Source: Leptolinea sp. UBA1437 (GTDB lineage: Bacteria > Chloroflexota > Anaerolineae > Anaerolineales > Anaerolineaceae). Taken from it: a stretch of 10,944 nucleotides of DNA. Made by a program: the position numbers and the translations under genes. The notes beneath the pieces are model-generated. The model saw nothing but the letters and a program-made list of their open reading frames with translations, had not been told where the DNA came from and did not search any database. Each line of letters starts with the position of its first letter. Position 1 is the stretch's first letter. The stretch is from positions 1,361 to 12,304 of the forward strand of contig DCTP01000084.1 in NCBI GenBank assembly GCA_002329625.1, given 5' to 3'. Below are positions 1 through 7,321 of the stretch, in pieces.

Positions 1-771
1 TCAATGATCCTTTGCGCTTTTCAGAAGCCCAAAAAACCGCTCTGGGGTCATCAGCCTCTTTGGATCTATTTGGGCGGAGCGATCGGCGTCTTTACCACGG
101 TGTTCAATAACTTGGCATTCGGGCGTATCAGCATGACCAGCATTGTCGCATTGGGATTGTTGGGGCAAACCGTTATGTCCCTGATCGTCGATTCCGCCGG
201 TCTGCTTGGGATGAAACAGCAACCGTTTCAGAAGAATTCCATTCCCGGGTTGACTTTTGCGCTGATCGGCGTTTTCATCATGCTGGATCAGACAGTCAGG
301 GAAGCGACCATTGCGGTGATTGTTTCGTTTGTCGCGGGTGTTTCCGTCGTGCTTTCCCGTTCGGTCAACTCCCGATTGGCAGAGAAAGCCGGAGCGTTAC
401 GCGGTTCGCTGATAAATCATCTGGTAGGCCTGCCGATCACAATTCTGTTAGCAACGGCTTCTTTGAGGCGTACCGGCGATCCATTCAACATTGAATTTCC
501 GATCCGCCCTTGGATTTTTCTCGGAGGGGTCCTGGGTGTGACAGTTGTGTTGCTTTGCAATTTAACCATTTCACATATCTCCGCTTTTCGTCTGACCTTG
601 CTGACATTTATCGGACAGGTGTTTACCGGGATCTGGTTGGATTTATCCGCGGGAAACGGCTATTCGGATGTTACCTTCAGGGGTGGGCTGATAATTGCGG
701 GCGGAGTGCTTCTCAGTTGGCTTACAGAATGGATCGCTGCCAAAAGATTCAAACAACGGTCTGTAAGCTGA
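1..771 (+). CDS. DMT-superfamily transporter, YdcZ (DUF606) type, 5' partial
   Basis: This is an integral membrane protein of the drug/metabolite transporter superfamily, likely the YdcZ/DUF606 branch; its substrate is unknown. The frame is open to base 1 (a Ser codon precedes the ATG at 4), so the true start probably lies upstream and the N-terminus is missing. About 255 residues are visible, mostly hydrophobic helices. An internal duplication can be read directly. Counting from the Met at base 4, residues 24-43 (GGAIGVF..NN.AF.RIS) match residues 174-193 (GGVLGVT..CN.TIS.IS). Residues 54-69 (GQ....IVD.AGL.G) match 204-219 (GQ....WLD.SAG.G) at the same 150-residue offset. This fits the two-repeat architecture of the family. 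The C-terminus is short and basic (AAKRFKQRS), as expected for a cytosolic tail. It is the only plus-strand gene and is convergent with hicB, so it does not belong to the minus-strand operons. Confidence 0.85.
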   Translation, partial: SMILCAFQKPKKPLWGHQPLWIYLGGAIGVFTTVFNNLAFGRISMTSIVALGLLGQTVMSLIVDSAGLLGMKQQPFQKNSIPGLTFALIGVFIMLDQTVREATIAVIVSFVAGVSVVLSRSVNSRLAEKAGALRGSLINHLVGLPITILLATASLRRTGDPFNIEFPIRPWIFLGGVLGVTVVLLCNLTISHISAFRLTLLTFIGQVFTGIWLDLSAGNGYSDVTFRGGLIIAGGVLLSWLTEWIAAKRFKQRSVS

Positions 772-804
772 GAGCAGATTCAGCGAAACCGGTACGATTA
801 CCGA

Positions 805-853
805 TAAAAAAGTCGACAAACCATCGATAACCTCATCATATGGTTGCCGACTT
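805..853 (-). terminator. Intrinsic terminator downstream of the hicB-like gene
   Basis: Read on the minus strand, an arm at 853-840 (AAGTCGGCAACCAT) pairs with an arm at 824-810 (ATGGTTTGTCGACTT), with one bulged base and one G-U pair, around a 15-base loop. A run of six T (811-806) overlaps the foot of the stem. It lies about 40 bases after the hicB stop codon. No T-run follows the hairpin in the plus direction, so it should serve the minus-strand gene rather than the convergent transporter. Confidence 0.7.
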
Positions 854-891
854 CGCCGCGCTCGGAAGAACAACTTATTTAATGAAACCCT

Positions 892-1314
892 TTATTGTTT
901 ATACTCTTTTTCAATTTCCTTTTCGCTGATACCGAGTTCTTTCTTTAATGCAGCCTGTAACACTGCAGAATAATTTATCCCTTTTTCTCCTGCCGCTTCG
1001 TTCAACCATGACGGTAATGATAAAGTTTTCTTTACCGCTCGCCTTTCATGTTTTTTTCGATAATCAACGAAATCGACATCGACTAACGTCACAATGCCTT
1101 CTGTGGTTTTTTTGACTATTTCCTCAAACGATGTCGCCTCCGGAATTTTTTCACCGTGATCCTCTCGATCGATCCCGGCAATGCCGATCGCATCCCGTGC
1201 CATTTTGATTGCGTCATACATACTTTTTCCGAAAGTACTGATCCCAAAATCCGGTACATCCACAATATAATATTGACCATCCTTCGTCAGGACGATCGGA
1301 TAAACCGCTCTCAT
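892..1314 (-). CDS. Solitary HicB-family antitoxin-like protein
   Basis: This 140-residue protein has the HicB two-part layout. Residues 1-50 form the partially degraded RNase-H-like fold (YPIVLT.DGQYYIVDVPDFG, then TFGKSMYDAIKMARDAIG). Residues 93-127 form a ribbon-helix-helix-like C-terminus (AVKKTLSLPSWLNEAAGEK, then INYSAVLQAALKKELG), followed by a charged tail (EKEIEKEYKQ). HicB proteins normally neutralise the HicA mRNA interferase and repress their own promoter. No hicA is present: the 3' side (772-891) is 120 bases and the 5' side (1315-1525) holds no candidate ORF. It is therefore an orphan antitoxin or a stand-alone regulator. A longer frame reaches an ATG at 1329, but that ATG lies against the Shine-Dalgarno sequence GGAGGAGGAG, so the ATG at 1314 is the likely start. 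Terminators on both sides suggest a monocistronic transcript. Confidence 0.8.
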   Translation of the reverse strand: MRAVYPIVLTKDGQYYIVDVPDFGISTFGKSMYDAIKMARDAIGIAGIDREDHGEKIPEATSFEEIVKKTTEGIVTLVDVDFVDYRKKHERRAVKKTLSLPSWLNEAAGEKGINYSAVLQAALKKELGISEKEIEKEYKQ

Positions 1315-1317
1315 AAT

Positions 1318-1327
1318 CTCCTCCTCC
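1318..1327 (-). promoter_or_regulatory. Strong Shine-Dalgarno that sets the hicB start
   Basis: GGAGGAGGAG on the minus strand ends 3 bases before the ATG at 1314, giving GGAGG cores spaced 5 and 8 bases from it. The alternative ATG at 1329 lies at the 5' edge of this tract and has no such site of its own. This is the strongest ribosome-binding site in the window. I saw no convincing -35/-10 pair in the AT-rich 1330-1460 stretch. Confidence 0.8.
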
Positions 1328-1461
1328 ATTGCCTAATCAAACTCTGACTGTTCCGGTTATTTCAAATTTCGTCTTTTAATGATTTTCTTTGCCAAAATTT
1401 AAAAATCAAATTACTTGACGAATGTGACACCGAAAAGCAGGTTCATACGATCATCACCGGT

Positions 1462-1501
1462 AAAGAAAAGGTCCGGCACAACTCGAAAGCGATGCCGGAC
1501 C
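1462..1501 (-). terminator. Intrinsic terminator ending the CapA-TrxR-M20 unit
   Basis: On the minus strand, a perfect 9-base stem pairs GGTCCGGCA (1501-1493) with TGCCGGACC (1478-1470) across a 14-base loop. The T-rich tract TTTTCTTT (1469-1462) follows directly. It begins 25 bases after the M20 peptidase stop codon and separates that unit from hicB. Confidence 0.85.
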
Positions 1502-1525
1502 GATAAAATGCCGAACGAATCCTTT

Positions 1526-2635
1526 TTATGCGATCGTTATCGCCGTAATCACATGCCGGGCTGCGTCATATAAATCCTGAATACGAATGTATTCATCCTT
1601 CATATGCTCATTGGTCATGCCGGTGGAAACGGAACAACACGGAATACCGGCTTGATTGAAATGATTGCAATCCGTTCCGCCCAACGAATGTTCGGTAAAA
1701 AACGGAAAACCCAATAATTCCGCAGCCTTTTTGGTTTTTTGCCAAGGTACGGAATTTTCATCCAGCAGATAACCCTGATAAGAATCGCTCTTTTCCACTT
1801 CCGATTTAGCTCCGAAGGGCTCACATCCTTCCCGAAAAGCTTTTTCCATCTGAGCACTGAACTGTTCCAGCTTTTCCGCATTCCGGCTGCGAATCATCGC
1901 TTTCACTTCGACTTTATCCGGAACGATATTGGTGGCGATGCCCCCTTGAATAACGCCGATCCCAATCACGACTTCGAGGTCAACCTTTCCGCACGGACAT
2001 TTAGTTATCCCCAATGCGGCTGCCTGAATGGCATTAATACCTTGTTCCGGCGCCACGGCAGCATGAGCGGCTTTGCCGAGAATCGTAAACGTATATTTTC
2101 GCGAGGTCGGACCGGACACGGTGATTTCCCCGATTCTTCCTCCGGAATCCAAAATCAGTCCCCAATTCGCTTTCAGTTGCGATTTGTCTAGGTAGGACGA
2201 TCCGACCAACCCGACTTCTTCCTGAACGGTCAGTACCACTTCCAGCGCGGGGTGGCTGATTTCCGGATGTTCTTTAAAAACCTTCAGAATTTCCAGAATG
2301 ACGGCAATTCCGGATTTATCGTCGGCACCTAAAATGGTCGTCCCGTCGGATGTAATCCGATCCGATAATACGATGGGCTGAATTCCCACGTCGTTTCCGA
2401 CCGTATCCATATGGGCGCAAAGCATAACGGTATCGTCACTTCCGTTCCCTTTGAAATAGGCGACAATGTTGCCGATTTCATCCTGATGCGGGTCTCCGTC
2501 CAGTTTGATCAATTCTTTCACCAGCGCGTCACTCAATTTCGCTTCATGACCAGAGGGACTGTCCACCCGTACAAGCGCTAAAAAAGTTTCGACCAATCGC
2601 TTCTGCTGAATAAAAGCTTCCGCTTGTTGATTCAT
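1526..2635 (-). CDS. M20-family metallopeptidase, PepT-like
   Basis: This is a probable cytosolic zinc aminopeptidase of the M20/M25/M40 group, closest in feel to PepT-like tripeptidases; the exact substrate is unknown. Its 369 residues carry the full active site: H75 and D77 (CAHMDTVG), bridging D105 (GADDKSG), general base E139 and metal ligand E140 (VQEEVG), D163 (LDSGG), and a C-terminal His at 344 (TNEHMKDEYIRIQDL). The insert (lid/dimerisation) domain lies at about 175-285 and contains GKAAHAAVAPEQGINAI. Near the C-terminus is GGTDCNHFNQAGIPC, a recognisable M20 block. The frame opens at a TTG (2674) overlapping trxB, but the ATG at 2635 has a good SD (AAAGGA) 8 bases upstream and begins 31 bases after the trxB stop. 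It is the last gene of the run and is followed by a terminator. Confidence 0.9.
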   Translation of the reverse strand: MNQQAEAFIQQKRLVETFLALVRVDSPSGHEAKLSDALVKELIKLDGDPHQDEIGNIVAYFKGNGSDDTVMLCAHMDTVGNDVGIQPIVLSDRITSDGTTILGADDKSGIAVILEILKVFKEHPEISHPALEVVLTVQEEVGLVGSSYLDKSQLKANWGLILDSGGRIGEITVSGPTSRKYTFTILGKAAHAAVAPEQGINAIQAAALGITKCPCGKVDLEVVIGIGVIQGGIATNIVPDKVEVKAMIRSRNAEKLEQFSAQMEKAFREGCEPFGAKSEVEKSDSYQGYLLDENSVPWQKTKKAAELLGFPFFTEHSLGGTDCNHFNQAGIPCCSVSTGMTNEHMKDEYIRIQDLYDAARHVITAITIA

Positions 2636-2643
2636 GATCCGAT

Positions 2644-2649
2644 TCCTTT
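2644..2649 (-). promoter_or_regulatory. Shine-Dalgarno deciding the M20 peptidase start
   Basis: AAAGGA lies 8 bases upstream of the ATG at 2635, in the 31-base gap after the trxB-like stop codon. It favours this ATG over the in-frame TTG at 2674, which would overlap the preceding gene. Confidence 0.7.
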
Positions 2650-2666
2650 CCGTCTTCCGTTGCCGA

Positions 2667-3584
2667 TCAGGCAAGATCTTTAATCAATGAAATACCCGCC
2701 ATCGCACCCATTCCGGCGGATACGACCACCTGTTTATAAAAGCCGTCGACGCTTTCGCCGGCCGCATAAACACCCGGAATTTTCGTCCTCATCCGGTCAT
2801 CCACTTTGATCAACCCTTTTTCCATCTCCAACTGACCTTCGTATAATTCCGAAATCGGTTTTTGGCCGATAAATACAAAGACGCCGTCAAACGGCATATC
2901 CTGTTCTTCGCCGGTCAGCAGGTTTTTGACTCGCAAGCCTTCGACATGATCTTTTCCCAACACAGCGGTGACAGTTGAATTCATCAGATATTGAATCTTC
3001 GGGTTTTCCTTTGCTCTTTCGAGTCGAATCGGATCAGCCCGCAGCTCACCCTGACGATGAATGATCGTTACCGATGAAGCAAATTTCGTCAGAAAAACCG
3101 CCTCTTCCACCGCTTCGTTATTTCCACCGACCACCGCCACTTTTTTATCCTTAAAGAAAAAGCCATCGCAAGTTGCGCAATAGGAAACTCCAGATCCGGT
3201 TAATTCTTTTTCACCAGGGACAGACATCGTAACCGATCTGGAACCGGTAGTGATGATCAGATTTTCCGCCAGATATATTTTTCCCTCCGTCTCGATTTCA
3301 AACGGACGTTCAGATAAATTGACTTTAATGGCTGTGTCATAATCCAAAACAGCGCCGAATTTTTCAGCTTGTGAGATAAACCGGCTCATTAATTCGGTGC
3401 CGCTGGGGTTATCGGTAACACCGGGGTAATTGTCAATTTCTGATGCCAAAGAAATCCGACCTCCTAAAGAAGGACCGGTAATGACAATCGTTTCCAATCG
3501 GGCTCTGGCGGTGTAGATTGCGGCTGAGATTCCGGCGGGTCCGGAACCTAAAATTAATACTTTGCATGGAATTTTTTCTTTCAT
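2667..3584 (-). CDS. trxB: Thioredoxin-reductase-like FAD flavoprotein
   Basis: This 305-residue protein has the normal length of low-molecular-weight thioredoxin reductases, cytosolic enzymes that move electrons from NADPH through FAD to a CxxC pair and on to thioredoxin. Visible landmarks, in order, are the FAD-binding G13-S-G-P-A-G18, GGRISLASEIDNYPG at 41-55, the ATG-like ITTGS at 111-115, redox-active C136-A-T-C139 followed by DG, and the C-terminal FAD block YAAGESVDG (273-281) with KQVVVSAGMGAMA. The NADPH region is atypical: G-G-N-N-E-A (153-158) replaces the usual GxGxxA, and H-R-Q-G-E-L-R (176-182) replaces HRRxxxR. It may therefore use NADPH poorly, or use another donor. The ATG overlaps the lipoprotein stop (ATGA) and has AGGAGA 7-8 bases upstream. 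No thioredoxin gene is in view, so the symbol denotes family, not proven function. Confidence 0.85.
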   Translation of the reverse strand: MKEKIPCKVLILGSGPAGISAAIYTARARLETIVITGPSLGGRISLASEIDNYPGVTDNPSGTELMSRFISQAEKFGAVLDYDTAIKVNLSERPFEIETEGKIYLAENLIITTGSRSVTMSVPGEKELTGSGVSYCATCDGFFFKDKKVAVVGGNNEAVEEAVFLTKFASSVTIIHRQGELRADPIRLERAKENPKIQYLMNSTVTAVLGKDHVEGLRVKNLLTGEEQDMPFDGVFVFIGQKPISELYEGQLEMEKGLIKVDDRMRTKIPGVYAAGESVDGFYKQVVVSAGMGAMAGISLIKDLA

Positions 3585-4207
3585 TGTTCTGTCTCCTGTT
3601 GATTCTGAAGAATCTTGCGAATTGTTTCAAGATTTTCCCGGATGTTTCCTTCAAGCGTGTTCGCCAAAGATTCATCCATTACGATTTTCAAAATACCATT
3701 CTGCTCTTGCAGCGTAAAAATACAAAGCGTCTCTTTGATAGGCAGCGGGTTCTTCTCATCTGCTTTCAAAAGCGTATCATATATTGCCGCCATCCGTTGA
3801 TCTTCCTGAATGGTTTCCGGATCGACCTTCTGCGGATCGGCTTTGGTATCCATCAGGTATAACATCGTAGCGCGACTCATCACTTGCAAGACATCCAGCA
3901 TTTGCAAGGTGACATCGACAGTAAAGAAGGAAGAAGTTTCATCGTTTTTGTTCTCTTTTACCGATACCACCTTCATAGACTGGCGGATTGCCTCTCCTAA
4001 TCGATTTTGCGGGACAGTCAAAGAAGCGCTCGGATCTGCCAGATAACTCGAAGCTTTCTCAATATCACCCGCGCGAACGGCATCAATAAATGCCCGGACA
4101 GTTTCTTCTGCACTGAGCTTGGGTTGAGAACTGCAACCGCTCAAAGCAAATATGCCGAGCAAAAAATGAATCAATAAAATAGTCAAGGTAGTTCTTTTCA
4201 TTTTCAT
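3581..4207 (-). CDS. Small predicted lipoprotein, function unknown
   Basis: This 208-residue protein begins with a type II signal peptide: basic start (MKMKR), hydrophobic core to about residue 22, then lipobox L22-S-G-C25. Cys25 would be lipidated, anchoring the protein to the outside of the cytoplasmic membrane. The mature part opens with a segment typical of NTF2-like or DUF4878-type lipoproteins (LSAEETVRAFIDAVRAGDIE), so a cone-shaped NTF2-like fold is a reasonable inference but not proven. The remainder is alternating helix and strand with a Gln/Glu-rich end (KILQNQQETEQ). Its ATG overlaps the CapA-like stop by ATGA and its stop overlaps the trxB-like start by ATGA, so all three are likely translated in a coupled way. 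An ATG two codons further in (4201) is an alternative start. I do not recognise a specific function. Confidence 0.8.
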   Translation of the reverse strand: MKMKRTTLTILLIHFLLGIFALSGCSSQPKLSAEETVRAFIDAVRAGDIEKASSYLADPSASLTVPQNRLGEAIRQSMKVVSVKENKNDETSSFFTVDVTLQMLDVLQVMSRATMLYLMDTKADPQKVDPETIQEDQRMAAIYDTLLKADEKNPLPIKETLCIFTLQEQNGILKIVMDESLANTLEGNIRENLETIRKILQNQQETEQ

Positions 4208-5778
4208 TTAAATACCTTTGTCCAATCGGAAACGCTGAACAGTTTTTCTAAAAAAGGGGCTCGCTCACTTGAACGAAGAAAACGAGGCTGCATGGTTTCT
4301 TCCTGTCGAATCGTTTCGGTGACATTCCCGATATAACGCCCATCATAAAAATAATGACGATCAAAACACGAATCCCGTTCGATATCGGAAATTTGGTCAA
4401 ACAGCAAATTCCCCAGCCCAAAATGAACAAAAGTTTTTCCGACAAATGCGAATCCTTGCGGAATATGAGCTTGACTGCCGCTAACAATGACCGGACCTGC
4501 TTCCGCAATCTCATAAAAATCATGGCTTTCAACCGGCGGAACGATGTAGTCATCATATTCAATATTTTGGAAAGTGACCACTACCATCCACCCTTCTTCC
4601 TTCAGTTCTTTGACTTGGGCAGACAGTCGAGCCATATCGCAGCGAGCCGCGCCGGGTTGGGTATCCGTAGCAAAGACACTTTCCGGTCCGACGGAATTGC
4701 AGCCGACAACGGCAATCCGATTCCCGTGATGCAAGATGAAAACCGGTTGCTGCGCTTCCTCGGCATTCTTCCCGCCGCCGTAATATTTCAGGTTTTCTTC
4801 CCGATACTGATCCAAAGTGAACAGAAACGGCTCGATGCCCCAATCAAAAATATGATTGCCCGTTAATTCGATCAGATCCGCCCCGACATTCTTCAAAACC
4901 GCCGAATAGGAAGGAAGGCAGCAGAATCTCGCTTCGCGCCGCAGCGGAATTCCCGGCGGACAATCTTCATAATAAGAAACTTCGTTGCTGATATGGGTAA
5001 AATCCGAACGGCTGAGAACCGGTCCGATATTCCGCGTGATAAAATCAGCCCCCTGATCTTCGATCGCATACGCCAACCGGCGTACCATGGCTGTCGTCCC
5101 TGTCAGGGTCAATGTCGTTAATTTATTCGGATCGAAATTGCCGGCCGGCTGAGGAATTTGGCAATTCTTTTCTCCCTTCAGCGATTCTATTCGCCAGGTT
5201 ACGGTTAATGGATAGGTTTCCGGCTCAAAATCGAAATCCAGCGGACTGACATTATTGACTTTCAAAACCTTCCACCGCGGATCCAATTTGTCAAACGGAA
5301 TAATCGCCCAAGTTTTCTCCTGGCTCCAAGTTGTTTCAAGAATCCGTTCAGCAGGAAGTGTTATGATCTGATCCCGATCCGGCTCACCCCAAACAGCCGA
5401 AAAAACCGCATCTGTCTCAGCATCAACCAATATTTGACTTAAAGAAGATATGGCTTTCCCTGTCCAAAAAGATTTGATCATTTTTAACGACACGACATCT
5501 CTAGAAGTGGGATAAGGTGCGACCAGCACGTATACCAGTTGGATTTCTTGGCTGGCATCGGGGTCGGAGAAGGTACCGGCAACGGAAAGTGACAGAGCAC
5601 AATCGGCATCGACCTTATTCGAAACAAATTTTCCCTGCCAGCCGAGAATTTCGACGGCGTTTTTCGGAAAGGCAGCGTCCAACCAAAGGCCGGTGTCATC
5701 CGCCAAAACAGATTTCGCCGTAATCGACAGAAGCAATATCCATAAAAAAGCCGAGATTTTGGTTATCGAACATTTCAT
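4204..5778 (-). CDS. Secreted CapA-like (PGA_cap) calcineurin-fold protein
   Basis: This 524-residue protein has a Sec signal peptide from the ATG at 5778 (KCSITKISAFLWILLLS core, probable cut after SVLA near residue 26). Residues 27-220 form an extra N-terminal region I cannot assign. Residues 222-500 match the CapA/PgsA metallophosphatase-like fold: TLTGTTAM (224-231), HISNE (262-266), TGNHIFDWG (306-314), YYGGGKNAEEA, FQNIEY (403-408), SGSQAH (433-438) and GLGNLLFDQ (454-462). CapA relatives act in capsule or poly-glutamate handling or as phosphoesterases. Here several expected metal ligands differ (GT for GD, Q for the first His of HxH), so activity is doubtful. An in-frame GTG at 5799 lacks sensible SD spacing and would spoil the signal peptide. 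The gene overlaps the lipoprotein start by ATGA and heads the four-gene run. The next best label is simply CapA-family protein. Confidence 0.82.
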   Translation of the reverse strand: MKCSITKISAFLWILLLSITAKSVLADDTGLWLDAAFPKNAVEILGWQGKFVSNKVDADCALSLSVAGTFSDPDASQEIQLVYVLVAPYPTSRDVVSLKMIKSFWTGKAISSLSQILVDAETDAVFSAVWGEPDRDQIITLPAERILETTWSQEKTWAIIPFDKLDPRWKVLKVNNVSPLDFDFEPETYPLTVTWRIESLKGEKNCQIPQPAGNFDPNKLTTLTLTGTTAMVRRLAYAIEDQGADFITRNIGPVLSRSDFTHISNEVSYYEDCPPGIPLRREARFCCLPSYSAVLKNVGADLIELTGNHIFDWGIEPFLFTLDQYREENLKYYGGGKNAEEAQQPVFILHHGNRIAVVGCNSVGPESVFATDTQPGAARCDMARLSAQVKELKEEGWMVVVTFQNIEYDDYIVPPVESHDFYEIAEAGPVIVSGSQAHIPQGFAFVGKTFVHFGLGNLLFDQISDIERDSCFDRHYFYDGRYIGNVTETIRQEETMQPRFLRSSERAPFLEKLFSVSDWTKVFK

Positions 5779-5785
5779 CAATGAA

Positions 5786-5791
5786 ATTATA
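5786..5791 (-). promoter_or_regulatory. Possible -10 box for a leaderless CapA-like mRNA
   Basis: A perfect TATAAT on the minus strand lies 7 bases before the ATG at 5778, the spacing expected when transcription starts at or next to the start codon. No Shine-Dalgarno precedes this ATG. A matching -35 is poor (TTCATG at 17 bases), so the call rests on the -10 match and geometry only. Confidence 0.35.
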
Positions 5792-5877
5792 ATCGGCACC
5801 CTTCACATCATGAAATGAAACTTTCGACAATATCCCGAAATAACCCTCCAAACTCAAACTCCGTACACAGGAAAGTC

Positions 5878-7287
5878 TCATGAATCAGCGGGATTGCATG
5901 ATTTGAAAGCGTTATTAAAAATGGTACTGGCCTTCAAACCGGTATCGTGACTTTCGATTTTTGATAAATACCGACTGATTGATCGTCGAAATTCCAATCC
6001 GGTTGCTTTTTCAGTGTAGTCGATGGCTTTGGCGGCATACAATATGTTATTCTGCGATTCCAGTCGATTAAAATCTCCGAAAAACCATCCGCAGGATGTA
6101 TACATTCGTTGACGCTCATATTGGGCATTCATGAAATTTAACATTTTATTTTTTTCCGCTTCTTCCCAAACCGCCTTCCCTGTCAGCCGGATCAATTGAG
6201 CCTCGGCGGTTTCACGATGGGTTAACACAGCCGAATATTCATTGCGGAATTCCAGCAATTTCAAATGATACGGATCCAACGCTTTCTGCATTTCCGTATC
6301 GACAATATTCGCGATACGATCAAATGCCCGCCGAATAGGTGCTTTCCATTCGCCGTGTTCCGCACAAGCACATTCGCTTGCCCAACGGCTGATCCCATGA
6401 TGACAACTCCATGAGGTATTATTCCGAATCCGGATACTTTTTTCCGGCGGGTAGTCACGTAACCAAATCGAGGGAACAGTTAATTCGATGTCGCGATTAA
6501 CCAATGCACCCGTGGTTAACCATTGCAGAAATTTATTTCGCAGCGGTTGATGATGCCCATAGAGTTCTCCGTCCGAAGCGATAAGATACATCCGTTCCCG
6601 TCGCGAATTGTCGGGATAAAGTGGCAGTAAATATTGATCCATAAATCGATCTGCGTTGACCGTTGCCTCGGGATCAAAGCTGACACGCATACTGGTCTGC
6701 TCTTCATAAAAGAAAACCGCGATCCGCTTTTCGTGAGGGAGATCCACCCAATAAGGTCGGGAGGTATCTAAGCCGACACGGGTATTTGCCTGCCAAGGCG
6801 CCAATATGGTATAGCAGATCCCGCATTGTTCCATTACCATCAGAGTTTCCAAGTCGATAGCCGTTTCCGGTGCCCATAGCCCCAGCGGCTGATGACCAAA
6901 GCGGGCTTCGAAATCCGCAATTCCCCATTTAATCTGAGTGATCTTATCGTCGAGCGTTGCCAAGGGAAGGATAGTATGGTTATAAGACAAAGCCATTCCG
7001 TTCCCCACTCCATTTGTTTCATAAAAAGATCGTTCCTGCTGAACGATCTTTTCCATTACGTCGGGGGCATTTTCATCCATCCAAGTAGCAAGTGTCGGGC
7101 CGAGATCAAAACTGATCCTTCCGAAATTGCCGTCTTCCGCATTCGGTCGGTAACATTGTGCTAAAATTTTTTCGTTCCAATTATTGAAGGGGGTTGCTCC
7201 GGGTTCCTGTGGTATTTTCCCTGTAAAGGGATTTTCACGCGGCGGTTGATAAAAGTGGCCGTGAACACTAAATGCTTGTTTTCGCAT
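5878..7287 (-). CDS. GH57 glycoside hydrolase with DUF3536 C-terminus
   Basis: This 469-residue cytosolic protein has no signal peptide. GH57 enzymes are retaining amylases, glucanotransferases or branching enzymes acting on alpha-glucans. Counting from the TTG codon at 7290 (one residue before the chosen ATG at 7287), the N-terminus carries HGHFYQPPRENPF (9-22). GLWAPETA (137-144) holds the presumed nucleophile E142, and ASDGELYGHH (238-247) holds the presumed acid/base D240. The C-terminal part, from NNTSWSCHHGISRWASEC (290-307) to MYTSCGWFFGDFNRLES, is the DUF3536 signature and is rich in helices. Many DUF3536 proteins I know of run much longer, so this copy looks short; it ends soon after the ILYAAKAIDY segment. 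The ATG at 7287 has AAGG 7 bases upstream. Its stop codon overlaps an ATG at 5881 (see rejected items). Exact specificity cannot be read. Confidence 0.88.
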   Translation of the reverse strand: MRKQAFSVHGHFYQPPRENPFTGKIPQEPGATPFNNWNEKILAQCYRPNAEDGNFGRISFDLGPTLATWMDENAPDVMEKIVQQERSFYETNGVGNGMALSYNHTILPLATLDDKITQIKWGIADFEARFGHQPLGLWAPETAIDLETLMVMEQCGICYTILAPWQANTRVGLDTSRPYWVDLPHEKRIAVFFYEEQTSMRVSFDPEATVNADRFMDQYLLPLYPDNSRRERMYLIASDGELYGHHQPLRNKFLQWLTTGALVNRDIELTVPSIWLRDYPPEKSIRIRNNTSWSCHHGISRWASECACAEHGEWKAPIRRAFDRIANIVDTEMQKALDPYHLKLLEFRNEYSAVLTHRETAEAQLIRLTGKAVWEEAEKNKMLNFMNAQYERQRMYTSCGWFFGDFNRLESQNNILYAAKAIDYTEKATGLEFRRSISRYLSKIESHDTGLKASTIFNNAFKSCNPADS

Positions 7288-7321
7288 CAAACAGCCTTTC
7301 TGGCTTTATTAAGATTGTTGT

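Noticed and set aside
790..803. A small hairpin CGGTA-CGAT-TACCG just after the transporter stop codon
   Set aside because: The stem is only 5 bases and no proper T-tract follows in the plus direction, so it does not support a terminator for the transporter.
1156..1347. Plus-strand open frame opposite hicB, considered as a missing hicA
   Set aside because: It is antisense to hicB, shows no HicA-like pattern and has no ribosome site.
1330..1525. Possible hidden toxin or small RNA between hicB and the M20 gene
   Set aside because: Apart from the M20 terminator, the stretch is AT-rich with no ORF carrying a start and ribosome site, and no RNA fold I can defend.
5696..5881. A 61-codon minus-strand frame beginning in an ATGA overlap with the GH57 stop
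   Set aside because: It has no SD and no family resemblance, and its last 83 bases overlap the CapA-like signal peptide in another frame. It is kept only as a finding about the start region.
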